Below, one piece after another: positions 49,110-58,641 of a stretch of DNA of 64,000 nt. Positions within the stretch are counted from its first letter, which is position 1; every line of letters starts with the position of its first letter. The position numbers and the translations under genes were made by a program. The DNA is from Pseudomonadota bacterium (lineage in GTDB: Bacteria; Pseudomonadota; Gammaproteobacteria; Burkholderiales; Burkholderiaceae_C): assembly GCA_021848345.1 (NCBI GenBank), contig JAJZUV010000010.1, forward strand, positions 1 through 64,000, in the 5' to 3' direction. A model generated the notes under the pieces. It was not told where the DNA came from. It ran no database searches and saw only the letters and a program-made list of their open reading frames with translations.

Positions 49110-50351
49110 ATGCCCAACCGTTTCGATGTCCTCGTGCTCGGCGCCGGCATGGTCGGCGTCAGCGTGGCCCTGCACCTGCAGCAGCGCGGACGCGCGGTGG
49201 CGCTGGTCGACCGCCGCGAGCCCGGCGGCGAGACCTCGATGGGCAACGCCGGGCTGATCCAGCGCGAAGGCGCCATTCCCTACGCCTTCCCGCGCGACCC
49301 CGCAACCCTGCTGCGTTACGCGCGCAACACCGCCCCCGAGCTGCGCTATCACCCGCGAGATCTGCCCGCGCTGCTGCCCTTCCTGTGGCGCTACTGGCGC
49401 AACTCCGCGCCGGCCCGGCACATGGCCATCGCGCGGCGCTACGCGCCGCTGATCCGGCATTGCCTCGACGAACACCTCGCGCTGGCCGCGCAGGCGGGCG
49501 CCCAGGATCTGCTGCGCCCGGCCGGCTGGATGCGCATCTACCGCAGCCCCGCCAAATGGCAGGCCGAGGTACGCGCGGCCGAGGCCTGCCGGCGCGAGTT
49601 CGACGTGCCCTTCGAGGCCCTGGACGCCGCCGCGCTGCGGCGCGCGGAGCCGAGCCTGAGCCCGCGGCTGGCCGGAGCCGTGCGCTACCTGCAGCCGGTT
49701 CCCTGCGCCGACCCGCAAGGACTGGTGCAGGCCTATGCCGGGCTGTTCCAGCGCCTGGGCGGCACGCTGCTGCGCGGCGACGCCGCCAGCCTGCGCGAGG
49801 CCTGGCGCGTGGGCACCGACGACGGCGAGATCCAGGCCGCGCAGGCCGTGATCGCGCTCGGGCCCTGGGCCCAGCCGCTGACCCGGCGCCTGGGCCTGCG
49901 CCTGCCGCTGGCCGTCAAGCGCGGCTACCACATGCACTATGCGCCGCGCGACGCCAGCCCTCTGGGCCAGCCCGTGCTGGATGCCGAGGTGGGCTACCTG
50001 CTGGCGCCCATGCGGCGCGGCATCCGCCTGACCACCGGCGCCGAGCTCGCGCACCTGGACGCGCCGCCCACGCCGCGCCAGCTCGACGCCGTGGAGCCGC
50101 GGGCGCGCGAACTGCTCGATTTCGGCGAACGCCTGGACCCCGTGGCGTGGATGGGCCAGCGCCCCTGCACGCCCGACATGATGCCCCTGATCGGCCCCGC
50201 GCCGGGCGTGCAGGGCCTGTGGCTGGCCCACGGCCATGCCCACCACGGTTTCACCCTGGGCCCGGTCACCGGCCGCTTGCTGGCCGAGATGATGTGCGGC
50301 CAGCAACCCCTGCTCGACCCCGCGCCCTTCGCGCCGGCGCGCTTCGGCTGA
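49110..50351 (+). CDS. FAD-dependent amino-acid oxidase/dehydrogenase (DadA-like)
   Basis: 413 residues, DAO family. FAD motif VLVLGAGMVGVSVALHLQQRG (about 5-25), then DRREPGGETSMGNAGLIQREGAIPY, which is the DadA-type signature, and the C-terminal GQRPCTPDMMPLIGPAPGVQGLWLAHGHAHHGFTLGPVTGRLLAEMM. It probably deaminates D-amino acids, passing electrons to the membrane quinone pool; substrate is inferred. The open frame extends to 49065 but ATG 49110 gives the family start. Gap 50352-50503 shows no gene. Confidence 0.9.
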   Translation: MPNRFDVLVLGAGMVGVSVALHLQQRGRAVALVDRREPGGETSMGNAGLIQREGAIPYAFPRDPATLLRYARNTAPELRYHPRDLPALLPFLWRYWRNSAPARHMAIARRYAPLIRHCLDEHLALAAQAGAQDLLRPAGWMRIYRSPAKWQAEVRAAEACRREFDVPFEALDAAALRRAEPSLSPRLAGAVRYLQPVPCADPQGLVQAYAGLFQRLGGTLLRGDAASLREAWRVGTDDGEIQAAQAVIALGPWAQPLTRRLGLRLPLAVKRGYHMHYAPRDASPLGQPVLDAEVGYLLAPMRRGIRLTTGAELAHLDAPPTPRQLDAVEPRARELLDFGERLDPVAWMGQRPCTPDMMPLIGPAPGVQGLWLAHGHAHHGFTLGPVTGRLLAEMMCGQQPLLDPAPFAPARFG

Positions 50352-50503
50352 CGCCACGACTCGGCGCCCTTCGCGCTGGCGTGTCGACCCCGCCGGCCGG
50401 GATTCAAACGCAGCGCAGCGGTCAGCAAGAAATCCCCGGCGGTGCTCCAATGTTGCATTGCAGCGCGGAACCGTCCGCGCGCCTCTTCAAGGACAACGAG
50501 CAC

Positions 50504-51139
50504 ATGGACCTGCTGCAACTCAGCCAGTGGCGCTATGCCACCAAGAAAATGGACCCGGCCAGGAGCGTTCCCGCCGAGGTCGTCGCGCGCATCTGCGAGA
50601 CCGCCCGGCTCGCGCCGAGCTCCAGCGGACTTCAGCCCTACGAGATCCTGCTGATCAGCGATCCCGAACTGCGCCGACGCATCCGCGCCGCGGCCAACGA
50701 CCAGAGCCAGATCACCGACGGCTCGCACCTGCTGGTATTCGCCGCCTGGGACACCTACACCCCGGAGCGCATCAACCAGGTGTTCGACCAGACCAACGTC
50801 GACCGTGGCGTGACCATCCCCGGCTGGGAGGACTATCGCCAGCGCCTGCTCGCCTCCTATCCGCAGCGCAGCGCCGAGGTGAACTTCGAGCATGCCGCGC
50901 GCCAGGCCTACATCGGCCTGGGCTTCGCCCTGCTGGCGGCCGCCAACGAAGGCGTCGACAGCACGCCGATGGAAGGCTTCGACCCCGCCGCGGTGGACGA
51001 GATCCTGGGCCTGCGCGCCAAGGGGCTGCGCAGCGTGCTGCTGCTGCCGCTGGGCTACCGCGACGCCGAGGGCGACTGGCTGGTCAAGCTCAACAAGTCG
51101 CGCCGCCCGATGCGCGAATTCGTCACCGAAGTCGCCTGA
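50504..51139 (+). CDS. Nitroreductase-family FMN oxidoreductase (NfsB-like)
   Basis: 211 residues. NfsB/dihydropteridine-reductase-type features: LSQWRYATKKMDPARSVP at the N-terminus, TARLAPSSSGLQPYEILLI, ARQAYIGLGFALLAAANEGVDSTPMEGFDP, and the C-terminal LPLGYRDAEGDWLVKLNKSRRP. These FMN enzymes reduce nitroaromatics and quinones with NAD(P)H. An in-frame start at 50450 would add residues outside the family. It converges with the GMC oxidoreductase gene (13-base gap). Confidence 0.92.
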   Translation: MDLLQLSQWRYATKKMDPARSVPAEVVARICETARLAPSSSGLQPYEILLISDPELRRRIRAAANDQSQITDGSHLLVFAAWDTYTPERINQVFDQTNVDRGVTIPGWEDYRQRLLASYPQRSAEVNFEHAARQAYIGLGFALLAAANEGVDSTPMEGFDPAAVDEILGLRAKGLRSVLLLPLGYRDAEGDWLVKLNKSRRPMREFVTEVA

Positions 51140-51152
51140 GACCGCCGGCGGC

Positions 51153-52901
51153 TCAGGATCCCTCGAGGATCCAGCGTGCCGCCTTTTCCGCGATCATCAG
51201 GGTCGGGCTGTTGGTGTTGCCGCTGGTGATCAGCGGCATCACCCCGGCATCCACCACGCGCAGCCCGCGCACCCCGATCACCCGCAGGTGCGGATCGACC
51301 ACCGCCTGCGGGTCGTCCTCCCGCCCCATGCGGGTGGTTCCCACCGGGTGGAAGATGGTGCTGGCGATGTCGCCGGCGGCGCGCGCCAGCTGTTCGTCGC
51401 TGTCGTACTGCGGCCCCGGCTTGAGTTCGCGCGGGTGGTAGGGGGCCAGCGCCGGCTGCTGCACGATGCGCCGTGTCACCCGCAACGAGTCGGCCGCCAC
51501 CTTGCGATCCTCCTCGGTGCTCAGGTAGTTCGGGTCGATGGCCGGCGCGTCGCGGTGATCCGCGCTGCGGATGCGCACGCTGCCGCGGCTGGTCGGATTG
51601 AGATTGCACACGCTGGCCGTGAAGGCCGGGAAGGCGTCCAGCGGCTGCCCGAAGGCCGGCAGCGACAAGGGCTGCACGTGGTACTGGATGTTCGGGTACG
51701 GGCGCAGCGGGTCACTGCGCGTGAAGGCTCCCAGCTGCGACGGAGCCATGCTCATCGGACCGCTGCGGGTCAGCGCGTACTGCAGCGCGATACGAGCCTT
51801 GCCCCACAGGCTCGAAGCCAGCGTGTTCAGGGTCGGCGCTCCGTCGATGCCGTAGACCGAGCGGATCTGCAGGTGGTCCTGCAGGTTGGCGCCGACACCC
51901 GGAGCGTCGCGCAGCACCTCGATGCCGTGACTGTGCAGCAGATCGCCCGGGCCGATGCCCGAGAGCTGCAGCAACTGCACCGAGCCGATCGAGCCGGCGC
52001 TCAGGATCAGCTCGCGCGCGGCGCGCAACTGCAGCCTCTCGCCGTCGCGCACCACGGTGCAGCCCTCGCAACGCAGTCCGCCTTCCTGGTCGCGCACGAT
52101 GCGCAGTCGCTCCACCTGCGCATGGGTCCAGACCTGCAGGTTGGCGCGCTGGCGCACCGGCCGCAGGAAGGCCTTCGAGGCGTTCCAGCGCCAGCCGCGG
52201 CGCTGGTTGACCTCGAAATACCCCACGCCTTCGTTGTCGCCGCGGTTGAAATCCTCGCTGGCCGGCACGCCCGCCTCGCGCGCGGCCCGCGCGAAGGCTT
52301 CCAGGATGTCCCAGCGCAGGCGCTGGCGTTCCACCCGCCATTCCCCGCCGCCGCCGTGCCAGCGCGCGCTCTCGCGCAGCGCCGGCGCCGCCGCGCCGGC
52401 CTCGCCGGCCACGAAGCCCGCCGCCGCGCCGACGGCCGCCGGCAGTGCCGCCGGCATGGCCGCGGGCAGCGCCTGGCGCCGCCCGCGCGCATCCAGGCTG
52501 TGGTGGCTTTCGTGGGCCATGAAATCCGGCAGCGACGCCTCCCAGCTCCAGGCGCTCTCGCCGGTGATCCGCGCCCAGGCGTCGTAATCGCGCGCCTGGC
52601 CGCGCATATAGATCATGCCGTTGATGCTCGAGCACCCACCCAGCGTGCGCCCGCGCGGATACAGCAACTGGCGCCCGTTCAGTCCCTCGCAGGGCTCGGT
52701 CCGATAGCGCCAGTCGGTCCGCGGATTATCGATGCAGTACAGGTAGCCCACCGGAATATGGATCCAGTGGTAGTTGTCGCGCCCGCCCGCTTCCAGCAGC
52801 AGCACCCGATTCCTCGGGTCCGCACTCAACCGGTTCGCCAGCAACGACCCCGCCGTCCCCGCCCCGACCACCACGTAGTCGAACTCCACCTCACCCGCCA
52901 T
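51153..52901 (-). CDS. GMC-family FAD oxidoreductase (choline/alcohol dehydrogenase type)
   Basis: 582 residues. FAD motif YVVVGAGTAGSLLANRLSAD (about 9-28), GMC signature 1 PRGRTLGGCSSINGMIYMRG (about 82-101), signature 2 GSIGSVQLLQLSGIGP, and the catalytic His and Asn in TIFHPVGTTRMG and SGNTNSPTLMIAEK. An Ala/Pro-rich segment (about residues 140-175) replaces the usual compact loop and looks like an insertion. Substrate could be choline, a medium-chain alcohol or a polyethylene-glycol-type alcohol; not decidable. GGGAGGTG precedes ATG 52901. A repeat array lies between it and the mmsA gene. Confidence 0.92.
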   Translation of the reverse strand: MAGEVEFDYVVVGAGTAGSLLANRLSADPRNRVLLLEAGGRDNYHWIHIPVGYLYCIDNPRTDWRYRTEPCEGLNGRQLLYPRGRTLGGCSSINGMIYMRGQARDYDAWARITGESAWSWEASLPDFMAHESHHSLDARGRRQALPAAMPAALPAAVGAAAGFVAGEAGAAAPALRESARWHGGGGEWRVERQRLRWDILEAFARAAREAGVPASEDFNRGDNEGVGYFEVNQRRGWRWNASKAFLRPVRQRANLQVWTHAQVERLRIVRDQEGGLRCEGCTVVRDGERLQLRAARELILSAGSIGSVQLLQLSGIGPGDLLHSHGIEVLRDAPGVGANLQDHLQIRSVYGIDGAPTLNTLASSLWGKARIALQYALTRSGPMSMAPSQLGAFTRSDPLRPYPNIQYHVQPLSLPAFGQPLDAFPAFTASVCNLNPTSRGSVRIRSADHRDAPAIDPNYLSTEEDRKVAADSLRVTRRIVQQPALAPYHPRELKPGPQYDSDEQLARAAGDIASTIFHPVGTTRMGREDDPQAVVDPHLRVIGVRGLRVVDAGVMPLITSGNTNSPTLMIAEKAARWILEGS

Positions 52902-52972
52902 GACCCACCTCCCGCCCCCTCAAAGGGCAAGTTCCACCGCAGCCGCCCCACGCCCCGCCCCGCAGCCACTCT

Positions 52973-53345
52973 CACCCCGCCTGACGCCGCAAGTTCCTGC
53001 ACCCCGCCCCGCTGCCAGCCCCACCCGCCTGACGCAGCCAGTTCCTGCACTTCGCAGCACTGCCGAGAGCACACCCGCCGCAGGGCCGCCCCAAGGCGGG
53101 GTGCGTCCCCCTTGGGGGGACGGAGCTGGGCTCGCGCCCGGCGACGAAGGGGGCAACCCCACCCCGCCTGACGCCGCAAGTTCCCGCACCCCGCCCCGCT
53201 GCCAGCCCCACCCGCCTGACGCAGCCAGTTCCTGCACTTCGCAGCACTGCCGAGAGCACCCCCGCCGCAGGGCCGCCCCAAGGCGGGGTGCGTCCCCCTC
53301 GGGGGGACGGAGCCGGGCTCGCGCCCGGCGACGAAGGGGGCACCT
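52973..53345. repeat. Two-copy ~186-bp tandem repeat
   Basis: Copy 1 (52973-53159) and copy 2 (53160-53345) differ at only a few positions. Each unit contains a duplicated core (cctgacgc..cagttcctgca) and an inverted repeat GTCCCCC-GGGGGAC that can form a stable hairpin. The array fills the 443-base space between the GMC oxidoreductase start and the mmsA stop, and the mmsA stop codon lies at its edge. No open frame in it looks genuine. Such G/C-rich hairpin units are familiar as intergenic repeats in Burkholderiales. Confidence 0.8.
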
Positions 53346-54898
53346 CACCCCGCATTCGGCATCGCGAACTCCGCCCCCTTGGCGATGGAATCCGGCCAGC
53401 GCTGCATCACGCTCTTCTGGCGCGTGTAGAACCGCACCCCTTCCTCGCCGTAGGCATGCATGTCGCCGAACAGGCTGCGCTTCCAGCCCCCGAAGCCATG
53501 CCAGGACATGGGAACCGGAATCGGCACGTTCACCCCCACCATGCCCACCTGCACGCGGCGCGCGAACTCGCGCGCCACGCCGCCGTCGCTGGTGTAGAGC
53601 GACACCCCGTTGCCGAACTCGTGGTCGTTGATCAGTTGCAGCGCCTGCTCGAAGCTGTCCACGCGCACGCAGGCCAGCACCGGCCCGAAGATCTCCTCGC
53701 GATACAGCGCCATGTCGGGGCGCACGTGGTCGAACACCGTCGCCCCCAGGAAAAAGCCCGCCTCGTGCCCGGCCGCCCGGAAACCCCGCCCGTCGACCAC
53801 CAGGCTGGCCCCGGCCGCCGCGCCGGCGTCGATGGCGCCCAGGATGCGCTGGCGCGCCGCCGCGGTGACGATGGGCCCCATCTCGCTGGCCGCGTCGGTC
53901 CCCGGGCCGATGCGCAGCGCCCGCGCGCGCTCGATCAGCTGCGGCATCACCCGGTCCGCCGCCGAGCCCACCAGCACCGCCACCGAGATCGCCATGCAGC
54001 GCTCGCCCGCGGAGCCGAAGGCCGCGCCGATCAGCGCGTCCACGGCCTTGTCCACGTCGGCATCGGGCATCACCACCAGGTGGTTCTTCGCCCCGCCCAG
54101 CGCCTGCACCCGCTTGCCGTGGCGCGCGCCGGTCTCGTAGATGGACTGCGCCACCGGGGTCGAGCCCACGAAGGACAGCGCCTGCACGTCGGGGTGGTGC
54201 AGCAGCGCGTCCACCGCCTCCTTGTCGCCCTGCACCACGTTGAACACGCCGTCCGGGAAGCCGGCCTCGCGCATCAGCTCGGCCGTCATCAGCGACGGCG
54301 ACGGGTCCAGCGGGCTGGGCTTGAGCACGAAGGTGTTGCCCGCGGCCAGCGCCACCGGGTACATCCACGCCGGCACCATGACCGGGAAATTGAACGGCGT
54401 CACGCCCGCCACCACGCCCAGCGGCTGGCGCATGGTCCAGTTGTCGATGCCGCCGGCCACCTGTTCGGTGTAGTCGCCCTTGAGCAGTTGCGGGATGCCG
54501 CAGGCGAACTCGATGATCTCGATGCCGCGCTCGACCTCGCCCACCGCGTCCGACAGCACCTTGCCGTGTTCCCGGGTGATGGCGGCGGCCAGGTCCCGCT
54601 TGTGCTCGTTGAACAGCGCCAGCAGCCGGTTCATCAAGCGCGCGCGGCGCAACGGCGGCGTGGCCGCCCAGGCCGGGAAGGCGGCGCGCGCGGCGGCCAC
54701 CGCGGCGTCCACGTCGGCCGCGCTCGACAGCACCACCTCCGCGCAGGCCTGGCCCAGCGCCGGGTTGGTCACCGGCTGGCGGCGCGTCGAACTCGTCGGC
54801 ACCAGCTTGCCGCCGACGTGGTTGCCCACCAGCGGCAGATCGCCGGCCTGGGTGCTGGAGGCGGCTTCGGCAACGCCGGGTTCGCGGGCTTTGTTCAT
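53345..54898 (-). CDS. mmsA: Methylmalonate-semialdehyde dehydrogenase (CoA-acylating)
   Basis: 517 residues, NAD-dependent aldehyde dehydrogenase that converts methylmalonate or malonate semialdehyde to propionyl- or acetyl-CoA. Features: [46 protein letters not shown], the subfamily motif [16 protein letters not shown], and the catalytic Cys in [15 protein letters not shown]. Where most aldehyde dehydrogenases have the general-base Glu (ELGG), ALGG is normal for this CoA-acylating branch. C-terminal [30 protein letters not shown] is typical. Divergent from a LysR gene with a T-N11-A site in the gap. It ends next to a tandem repeat. Confidence 0.94.
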   Translation of the reverse strand: MNKAREPGVAEAASSTQAGDLPLVGNHVGGKLVPTSSTRRQPVTNPALGQACAEVVLSSAADVDAAVAAARAAFPAWAATPPLRRARLMNRLLALFNEHKRDLAAAITREHGKVLSDAVGEVERGIEIIEFACGIPQLLKGDYTEQVAGGIDNWTMRQPLGVVAGVTPFNFPVMVPAWMYPVALAAGNTFVLKPSPLDPSPSLMTAELMREAGFPDGVFNVVQGDKEAVDALLHHPDVQALSFVGSTPVAQSIYETGARHGKRVQALGGAKNHLVVMPDADVDKAVDALIGAAFGSAGERCMAISVAVLVGSAADRVMPQLIERARALRIGPGTDAASEMGPIVTAAARQRILGAIDAGAAAGASLVVDGRGFRAAGHEAGFFLGATVFDHVRPDMALYREEIFGPVLACVRVDSFEQALQLINDHEFGNGVSLYTSDGGVAREFARRVQVGMVGVNVPIPVPMSWHGFGGWKRSLFGDMHAYGEEGVRFYTRQKSVMQRWPDSIAKGAEFAMPNAG

Positions 54899-54990
54899 GG
54901 TCGGGGGCTCCTTGTCGGCTTCGAGGGGGTGTACTCGCTCAAGCCTAGTGCGCGCTGCGCCGGACTTCCAATGAGGATGCTTCCCGAGTG

Positions 54991-55009
54991 TTATAAGCTG
55001 CGCTGATAA
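54991..55009. promoter_or_regulatory. LysR-type operator candidate between mmsA and lysR
   Basis: TTAT-N11-ATAA is an inverted repeat with the T-N11-A core, lying in the divergent gap 36 bases before the chosen lysR start and 93 bases before mmsA. AT-rich compared with its surroundings. Confidence 0.45.
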
Positions 55010-55044
55010 TGCTCCCCCGAGCGTCAGCGCTTCGAGTGCCTCCG

Positions 55045-55977
55045 ATGAGCCGTTCCATCGACCCCCGCCTGCTGCAGGCCTTCGTCGCGGTCGCGCGCGA
55101 GGGGAATGTCTCGCGCGCCGCCGAGCGGCTGCACCGCAGCCAGCCGGCGGTCAGCCTGCAATTGCGTGAACTCGGCGAACGCCTGGGGGTGGAATTGTTC
55201 CAGCGCACCGCCAGCGGCATGCTGCTGACCCGCGAGGGCGCCTCGCTGCTCAGCCACGCCGAGCGCGCGCTGGAGGGCCTGGCCGAGTTCGAGCAGGCCG
55301 CCCAGCGGGTCAAGGGCGCGGTGCGTGGCCCACTGCGCATCGGCACCATCCTCGACCCCGAGTTCACCCGTCTGGGTGCCTTCCTGCGCGAACTCGTGGC
55401 GCTCGCCCCCGAGCTCGAACCCGAGCTGCAGCACGGGGTCAGCGGCGAGGTGCTGGAACGCCTGCAGGCCAAGACCATCGACGTCGGCTACTACCTCGGC
55501 GACCCCAACGCGGCCGCCGTCGGCGCCACGCGCCGCCCGCCCGGACCCTTCCACGACGAAGTGCTGGCGCGTTTCGCCTACCGCGTGATCGCGCCCGCCG
55601 GCTGGGGCCCGCAGGTGCAGGGGCGCGGCTGGGCCGACCTGGTGCGCCTGCCCTGGGTGCTGACGCCGCCGGCCTCGGTGCATTCGCGCCTGCTGCAGGC
55701 GGCGCTCGAACCCCTGGGCCTGCAGCAGAACCGCGTGGCCCTGGTCGACCAGGAGGCCTCCATGCTGGCGCTGGTGCGCTCCGGCGTGGGGCTTTCGCTG
55801 GCGCGCGACGCCGTGGCCATGCGCGAGAGCCAGCGCGAGGGCCTGGTCATCGCCGACCGCGTGGAACTGCCCTGCGACCTGCGCTTCGTCTGCCTGGAGG
55901 CGCAACGCGAGCGCGCCGCGGTGGACCTAGCCTGGCAGGCCATCCGCCGCGCCTGGCGCCGGCCGGCCGGCGCCTGA
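55045..55977 (+). CDS. LysR-family transcriptional regulator (divergent from mmsA)
   Basis: 310 residues. Winged helix-turn-helix at about 5-62 ([50 protein letters not shown]), linker helix, then an effector domain starting [24 protein letters not shown]. The divergent arrangement with mmsA and the T-N11-A site make mmsA its likely target. Start 55045 ([10 protein letters not shown]) fits the family; 55009 would begin inside the operator. It could also control the thiolase and hydratase genes downstream, which face it. Confidence 0.9.
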   Translation: MSRSIDPRLLQAFVAVAREGNVSRAAERLHRSQPAVSLQLRELGERLGVELFQRTASGMLLTREGASLLSHAERALEGLAEFEQAAQRVKGAVRGPLRIGTILDPEFTRLGAFLRELVALAPELEPELQHGVSGEVLERLQAKTIDVGYYLGDPNAAAVGATRRPPGPFHDEVLARFAYRVIAPAGWGPQVQGRGWADLVRLPWVLTPPASVHSRLLQAALEPLGLQQNRVALVDQEASMLALVRSGVGLSLARDAVAMRESQREGLVIADRVELPCDLRFVCLEAQRERAAVDLAWQAIRRAWRRPAGA

Positions 55978-56021
55978 GCGCAGCGGGCGCGCCGGCAGCC
56001 GGCCGCGCGGGGCAGGCGCCG

Positions 56022-57198
56022 TTACAGGCGCTCCACGATGGTCACGTTGGCCATGCCCCCGCCCTCGCACATGGTCTGCAGGCCGTAGCGCGAGCCGCGC
56101 CGGTGCAGCGCATGCACCAGGGTGCTCATCAGTCGCGCCCCGGACGCCCCCCAGCGGATGCCCGAGGGCGATCGCGCCGCCGTGCACGTTCAGGCGCATC
56201 GGGTCGGCGTCGAGTTCGCGCGCCCAGGCCAGCGGCACCGGCGCGAAGGCCTCGTTGACCTCGTAGAGATCGATGTCGCGCAGCGCCATGCCGCTGCGCG
56301 CCAGGGCGCGACGCGTGGCATCCAGCGGCGCCAGCAGCATCACCACCGGGTCGCCGCCCAGCACGCTCATGTGGTGAATGCGCGCCAGCGGCTCGGCCCC
56401 GAGCGCGCGCAAGCCCTGCTCGTTGGCCACCAGCACCGCGGCCGCGCCGTCGCAGATCTGGCTGGCGTTTCCGGCGGTGATCACCCCGTGCTCGCGCAAG
56501 GTCTTCAGGCCCGCCAGCGCCTGCGCGCTGGCGTCCGCGCGCACGCCCTCGTCGTGCGTGTGCGGCGGGCCATCGGTGCCGTCCGCCGTGCGCGCCGGAA
56601 GCGGCAGGATCTCCGCGTCGAACGCGCCGTCGGCCGCCGCCTTGGCCGCGCGCAAGTGGCTTTGCAGCGCGTAGGCATCGAGCTGCTCGCGCGTGAAGCC
56701 GAAGCTGCGCGCAATGGCCTCGGCGCCATGGAACTGGCTGAACTCGTCCACCCCATAGCGTTGCCGGATGCGCGGGCTCAGGTAGCTGCCCAGGCCCTCG
56801 CGCTGGGGCAGGCTGTGGGGCAGGCCCATGGGAACCCGGCTCATGCTCTCCACGCCGGCGGCCACCACCACGTCCATGGCGCCCGACATCACCGCCTGCG
56901 CGGCGAAGTGGATGGCCTGCTGCGAGGAGCCGCATTGCCGGTCCACCGTGGTGCCGGGCACCGTCTCGGGCAGGCTGGAGGCCAGCACCACGTTGCGCCC
57001 CACGTTGGTCGACTGCTCGCCCGCCTGGGACACGCAGCCGACGATCACGTCGTCGATGCACCCCGGATCGGCGCCGCTGCGCTCGATCAGCGCATCCACC
57101 ACGCTGGCGGCCAGGTCGACCGGATGCCAGCCCGCCAGACGCCCGCCGCGCCGCCCTCCGGCGGTGCGCAGGGCACGAACGATGTAGGCCTGCGGCAT
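56022..57198 (-). pseudogene. Acetyl-CoA acyltransferase (thiolase) with a frameshift near the 3' end
   Basis: Degradative thiolase, about 391 residues when read through the shift. The start MPQAYIVRALRTAGG, the nucleophile Cys in VDRQCGSSQQAI, GVESMSRVPMG and NEAFAPVPLAWARELD are intact, and the catalytic-site NVHGGAIALGHPLG is reached in frame 0. A run of six C (56147-56152, six G in the gene) then moves the frame. Removing one base restores the expected GASGARLMSTLVHALH, then MCEGGGMANVTIVERL and a stop at 56022; as written, translation runs on out of phase to 55927 and loses the second active-site Cys (CEGGG). Either a real recent mutation or a homopolymer error. One base separates it from the hydratase gene upstream. 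Confidence 0.88.
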
Positions 57199-57199
57199 C

Positions 57200-57994
57200 T
57201 CAGCGGCCCTCGAAGCGCGCCGGACGCTTTTCCAGGAAGGCGGCCACCCCCTGCCCGAAATCCTGCGTGCGCGTGCCTTCCAGGAAGGCCTGGCGCTCGC
57301 GCTCCAGCTGCCCGCCCAGCCCATGCTCGAAGGACTGGCGCATCAATCGCTTGAGCCGCCCGTAGGCCAGCGTCGGCCCCTCGGCCAGTTGCCGCGCCAG
57401 GCCCATCGCCTGCTCGCGCAACTCGGCCGCCGGCACCACGCGGTTGACCACGCCCCATTCCAGCGCCCGCGCCGCGTCCAGGCGATCGCCCAGCAGCGCG
57501 ATCTGCAGCGCCCGGCGCAGCCCCACCATGCGCGGCAGCGCCCACGACGCGTTCACGTCGCAACTGGCGCCGATCTGCGCGTAGGCCAGTGCGAACACCG
57601 CGTCGTCGGCGGCCAGCGCCAGGTCCGCGGCCAGCGCCAGGCTCCAGCTACCCCCCGCCACCACACCCTGCAGCGCGACCACCACCGGCGCGTCCAGCGC
57701 GACCAGGCGCTGCACCGACTCGTGCAGGGCATCGATCAGCTCGCCGGCCACCGCGCTGGCGTCGCCCTCGGCCATCGCGCGCAGGTCGCCCCCCACCCCG
57801 AAACTTCGCCCGGCCCCGCACAGCAGCACCGCGCGCACCGAAGCGTCGCCGGAGAGTTCGCGGCAGGCGGCCAGGAAGGCCCGCGCGGTGGGCAGGTCCA
57901 CCACGTTCAGCGCCTGCGGGCGCTGCAGTTCCAGCACCGCCACGGCGCCATCGCGCTGCAGACGTACCGGGGAGGATGACAGGTCGGAGCTCAT
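57200..57994 (-). CDS. Enoyl-CoA hydratase/isomerase family protein
   Basis: 264 residues, crotonase fold. Oxyanion-hole regions are GAGRSFGVGGDLRAMAEG and LQGVVAGGSWSLALAADLALA; helix motifs IGASCDVNASWALPRMVGLRRALQIALLGDRL and the C-terminal trimerisation part (FLEGTRTQDFGQGVAAFLEKRPARFEGR) are typical. The usual second catalytic Glu position (GLIPxxG) is replaced (IGASCDVNASW), so it resembles PaaG/isomerase-type or 2-ketocyclohexane-type members; hydratase activity is not assured. The start is 57994 with GGAA upstream; an upstream start at 58108 is not family-like. Coupled to the frameshifted thiolase gene. Confidence 0.88.
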   Translation of the reverse strand: MSSDLSSSPVRLQRDGAVAVLELQRPQALNVVDLPTARAFLAACRELSGDASVRAVLLCGAGRSFGVGGDLRAMAEGDASAVAGELIDALHESVQRLVALDAPVVVALQGVVAGGSWSLALAADLALAADDAVFALAYAQIGASCDVNASWALPRMVGLRRALQIALLGDRLDAARALEWGVVNRVVPAAELREQAMGLARQLAEGPTLAYGRLKRLMRQSFEHGLGGQLERERQAFLEGTRTQDFGQGVAAFLEKRPARFEGR

Positions 57995-58188
57995 CGGCGT
58001 TCCAGGAGTTCGCGTTCCGCGATTGCAATATGTCCCAGCGTACGGGACGCGGCACCGCAACCGCAAGCTGCCGTCCCACGCGCGGGAACCCGCGGGGCCG
58101 ACGCACACGCGGGCGCGATGCGCACTACGATTCTCCCCAGCCCGGCCCGCGCCCCCGCGCCGGCCTTCCCCACCCTCCGAGACTCACG

Positions 58189-58608
58189 ATGAAATACCTG
58201 CACACGATGGTCCGCGTGGCCGATCTGGACGTCTCCCTCGCCTTCTACCGCGACGCGCTGGGCCTGCGCGAACTGCGCCGCATGGAAAGCCAGCAGGGCC
58301 GCTTCACCCTGGTCTACCTGGCCGCCCCCGGCGACGACGACGCCCAGGTCGAGCTGACCTACAACTGGGACCCCGAAACCTACACCGGCGGACGCAATTT
58401 CGGCCACATCGCCTACGAGGTGGACGACATCTACAAGACCTGCGAGCACCTGCAGTCCCACGGCGTGACCATCCTGCGCCCCCCGCGCGACGGCCGCATG
58501 GCCTTCGTGCGCTCGCCCGACCAGATCTCCATCGAACTGCTGCAAAAGGGCGCCGCGCTGGCCCCGGCCAAGCCCTGGACCGACATGCCCAACGTGGGCA
58601 GCTGGTGA
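58189..58608 (+). CDS. Lactoylglutathione lyase (glyoxalase I)-type protein
   Basis: 139 residues, VOC-fold metalloenzyme. MKYLHTMVRVADLDVSLAFYRDALGLRELRRMESQQGRFTLVYLAAPGD shows the first beta-alpha-beta module; ELTYNWDPETYTGGRNFGHIAYEVDDIYKTCEHL the second. Metal ligands His6, Glu (VELTYNW), His (GHIAYEVDD) and Glu (QISIELLQ) are present, as in GloA. It detoxifies methylglyoxal with glutathione. The length is a little longer at the C-terminus than E. coli GloA. ATG 58189 is the only start near the conserved motif. The 194-base gap upstream shows no gene. Confidence 0.9.
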   Translation: MKYLHTMVRVADLDVSLAFYRDALGLRELRRMESQQGRFTLVYLAAPGDDDAQVELTYNWDPETYTGGRNFGHIAYEVDDIYKTCEHLQSHGVTILRPPRDGRMAFVRSPDQISIELLQKGAALAPAKPWTDMPNVGSW

Positions 58609-58641
58609 TTCGCATCGCGCAGCGCCCTTCCCCGCCGCTCC

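Noticed and set aside
52973..53345. A CRISPR array
   Set aside because: There are only two 186-bp copies directly abutting, with no short repeat-spacer pattern.
53345..54898. Assigning this aldehyde dehydrogenase as BoxD
   Set aside because: It carries the methylmalonate-semialdehyde dehydrogenase signatures ([27 protein letters not shown]) and lies far from the box genes beside its own LysR gene.
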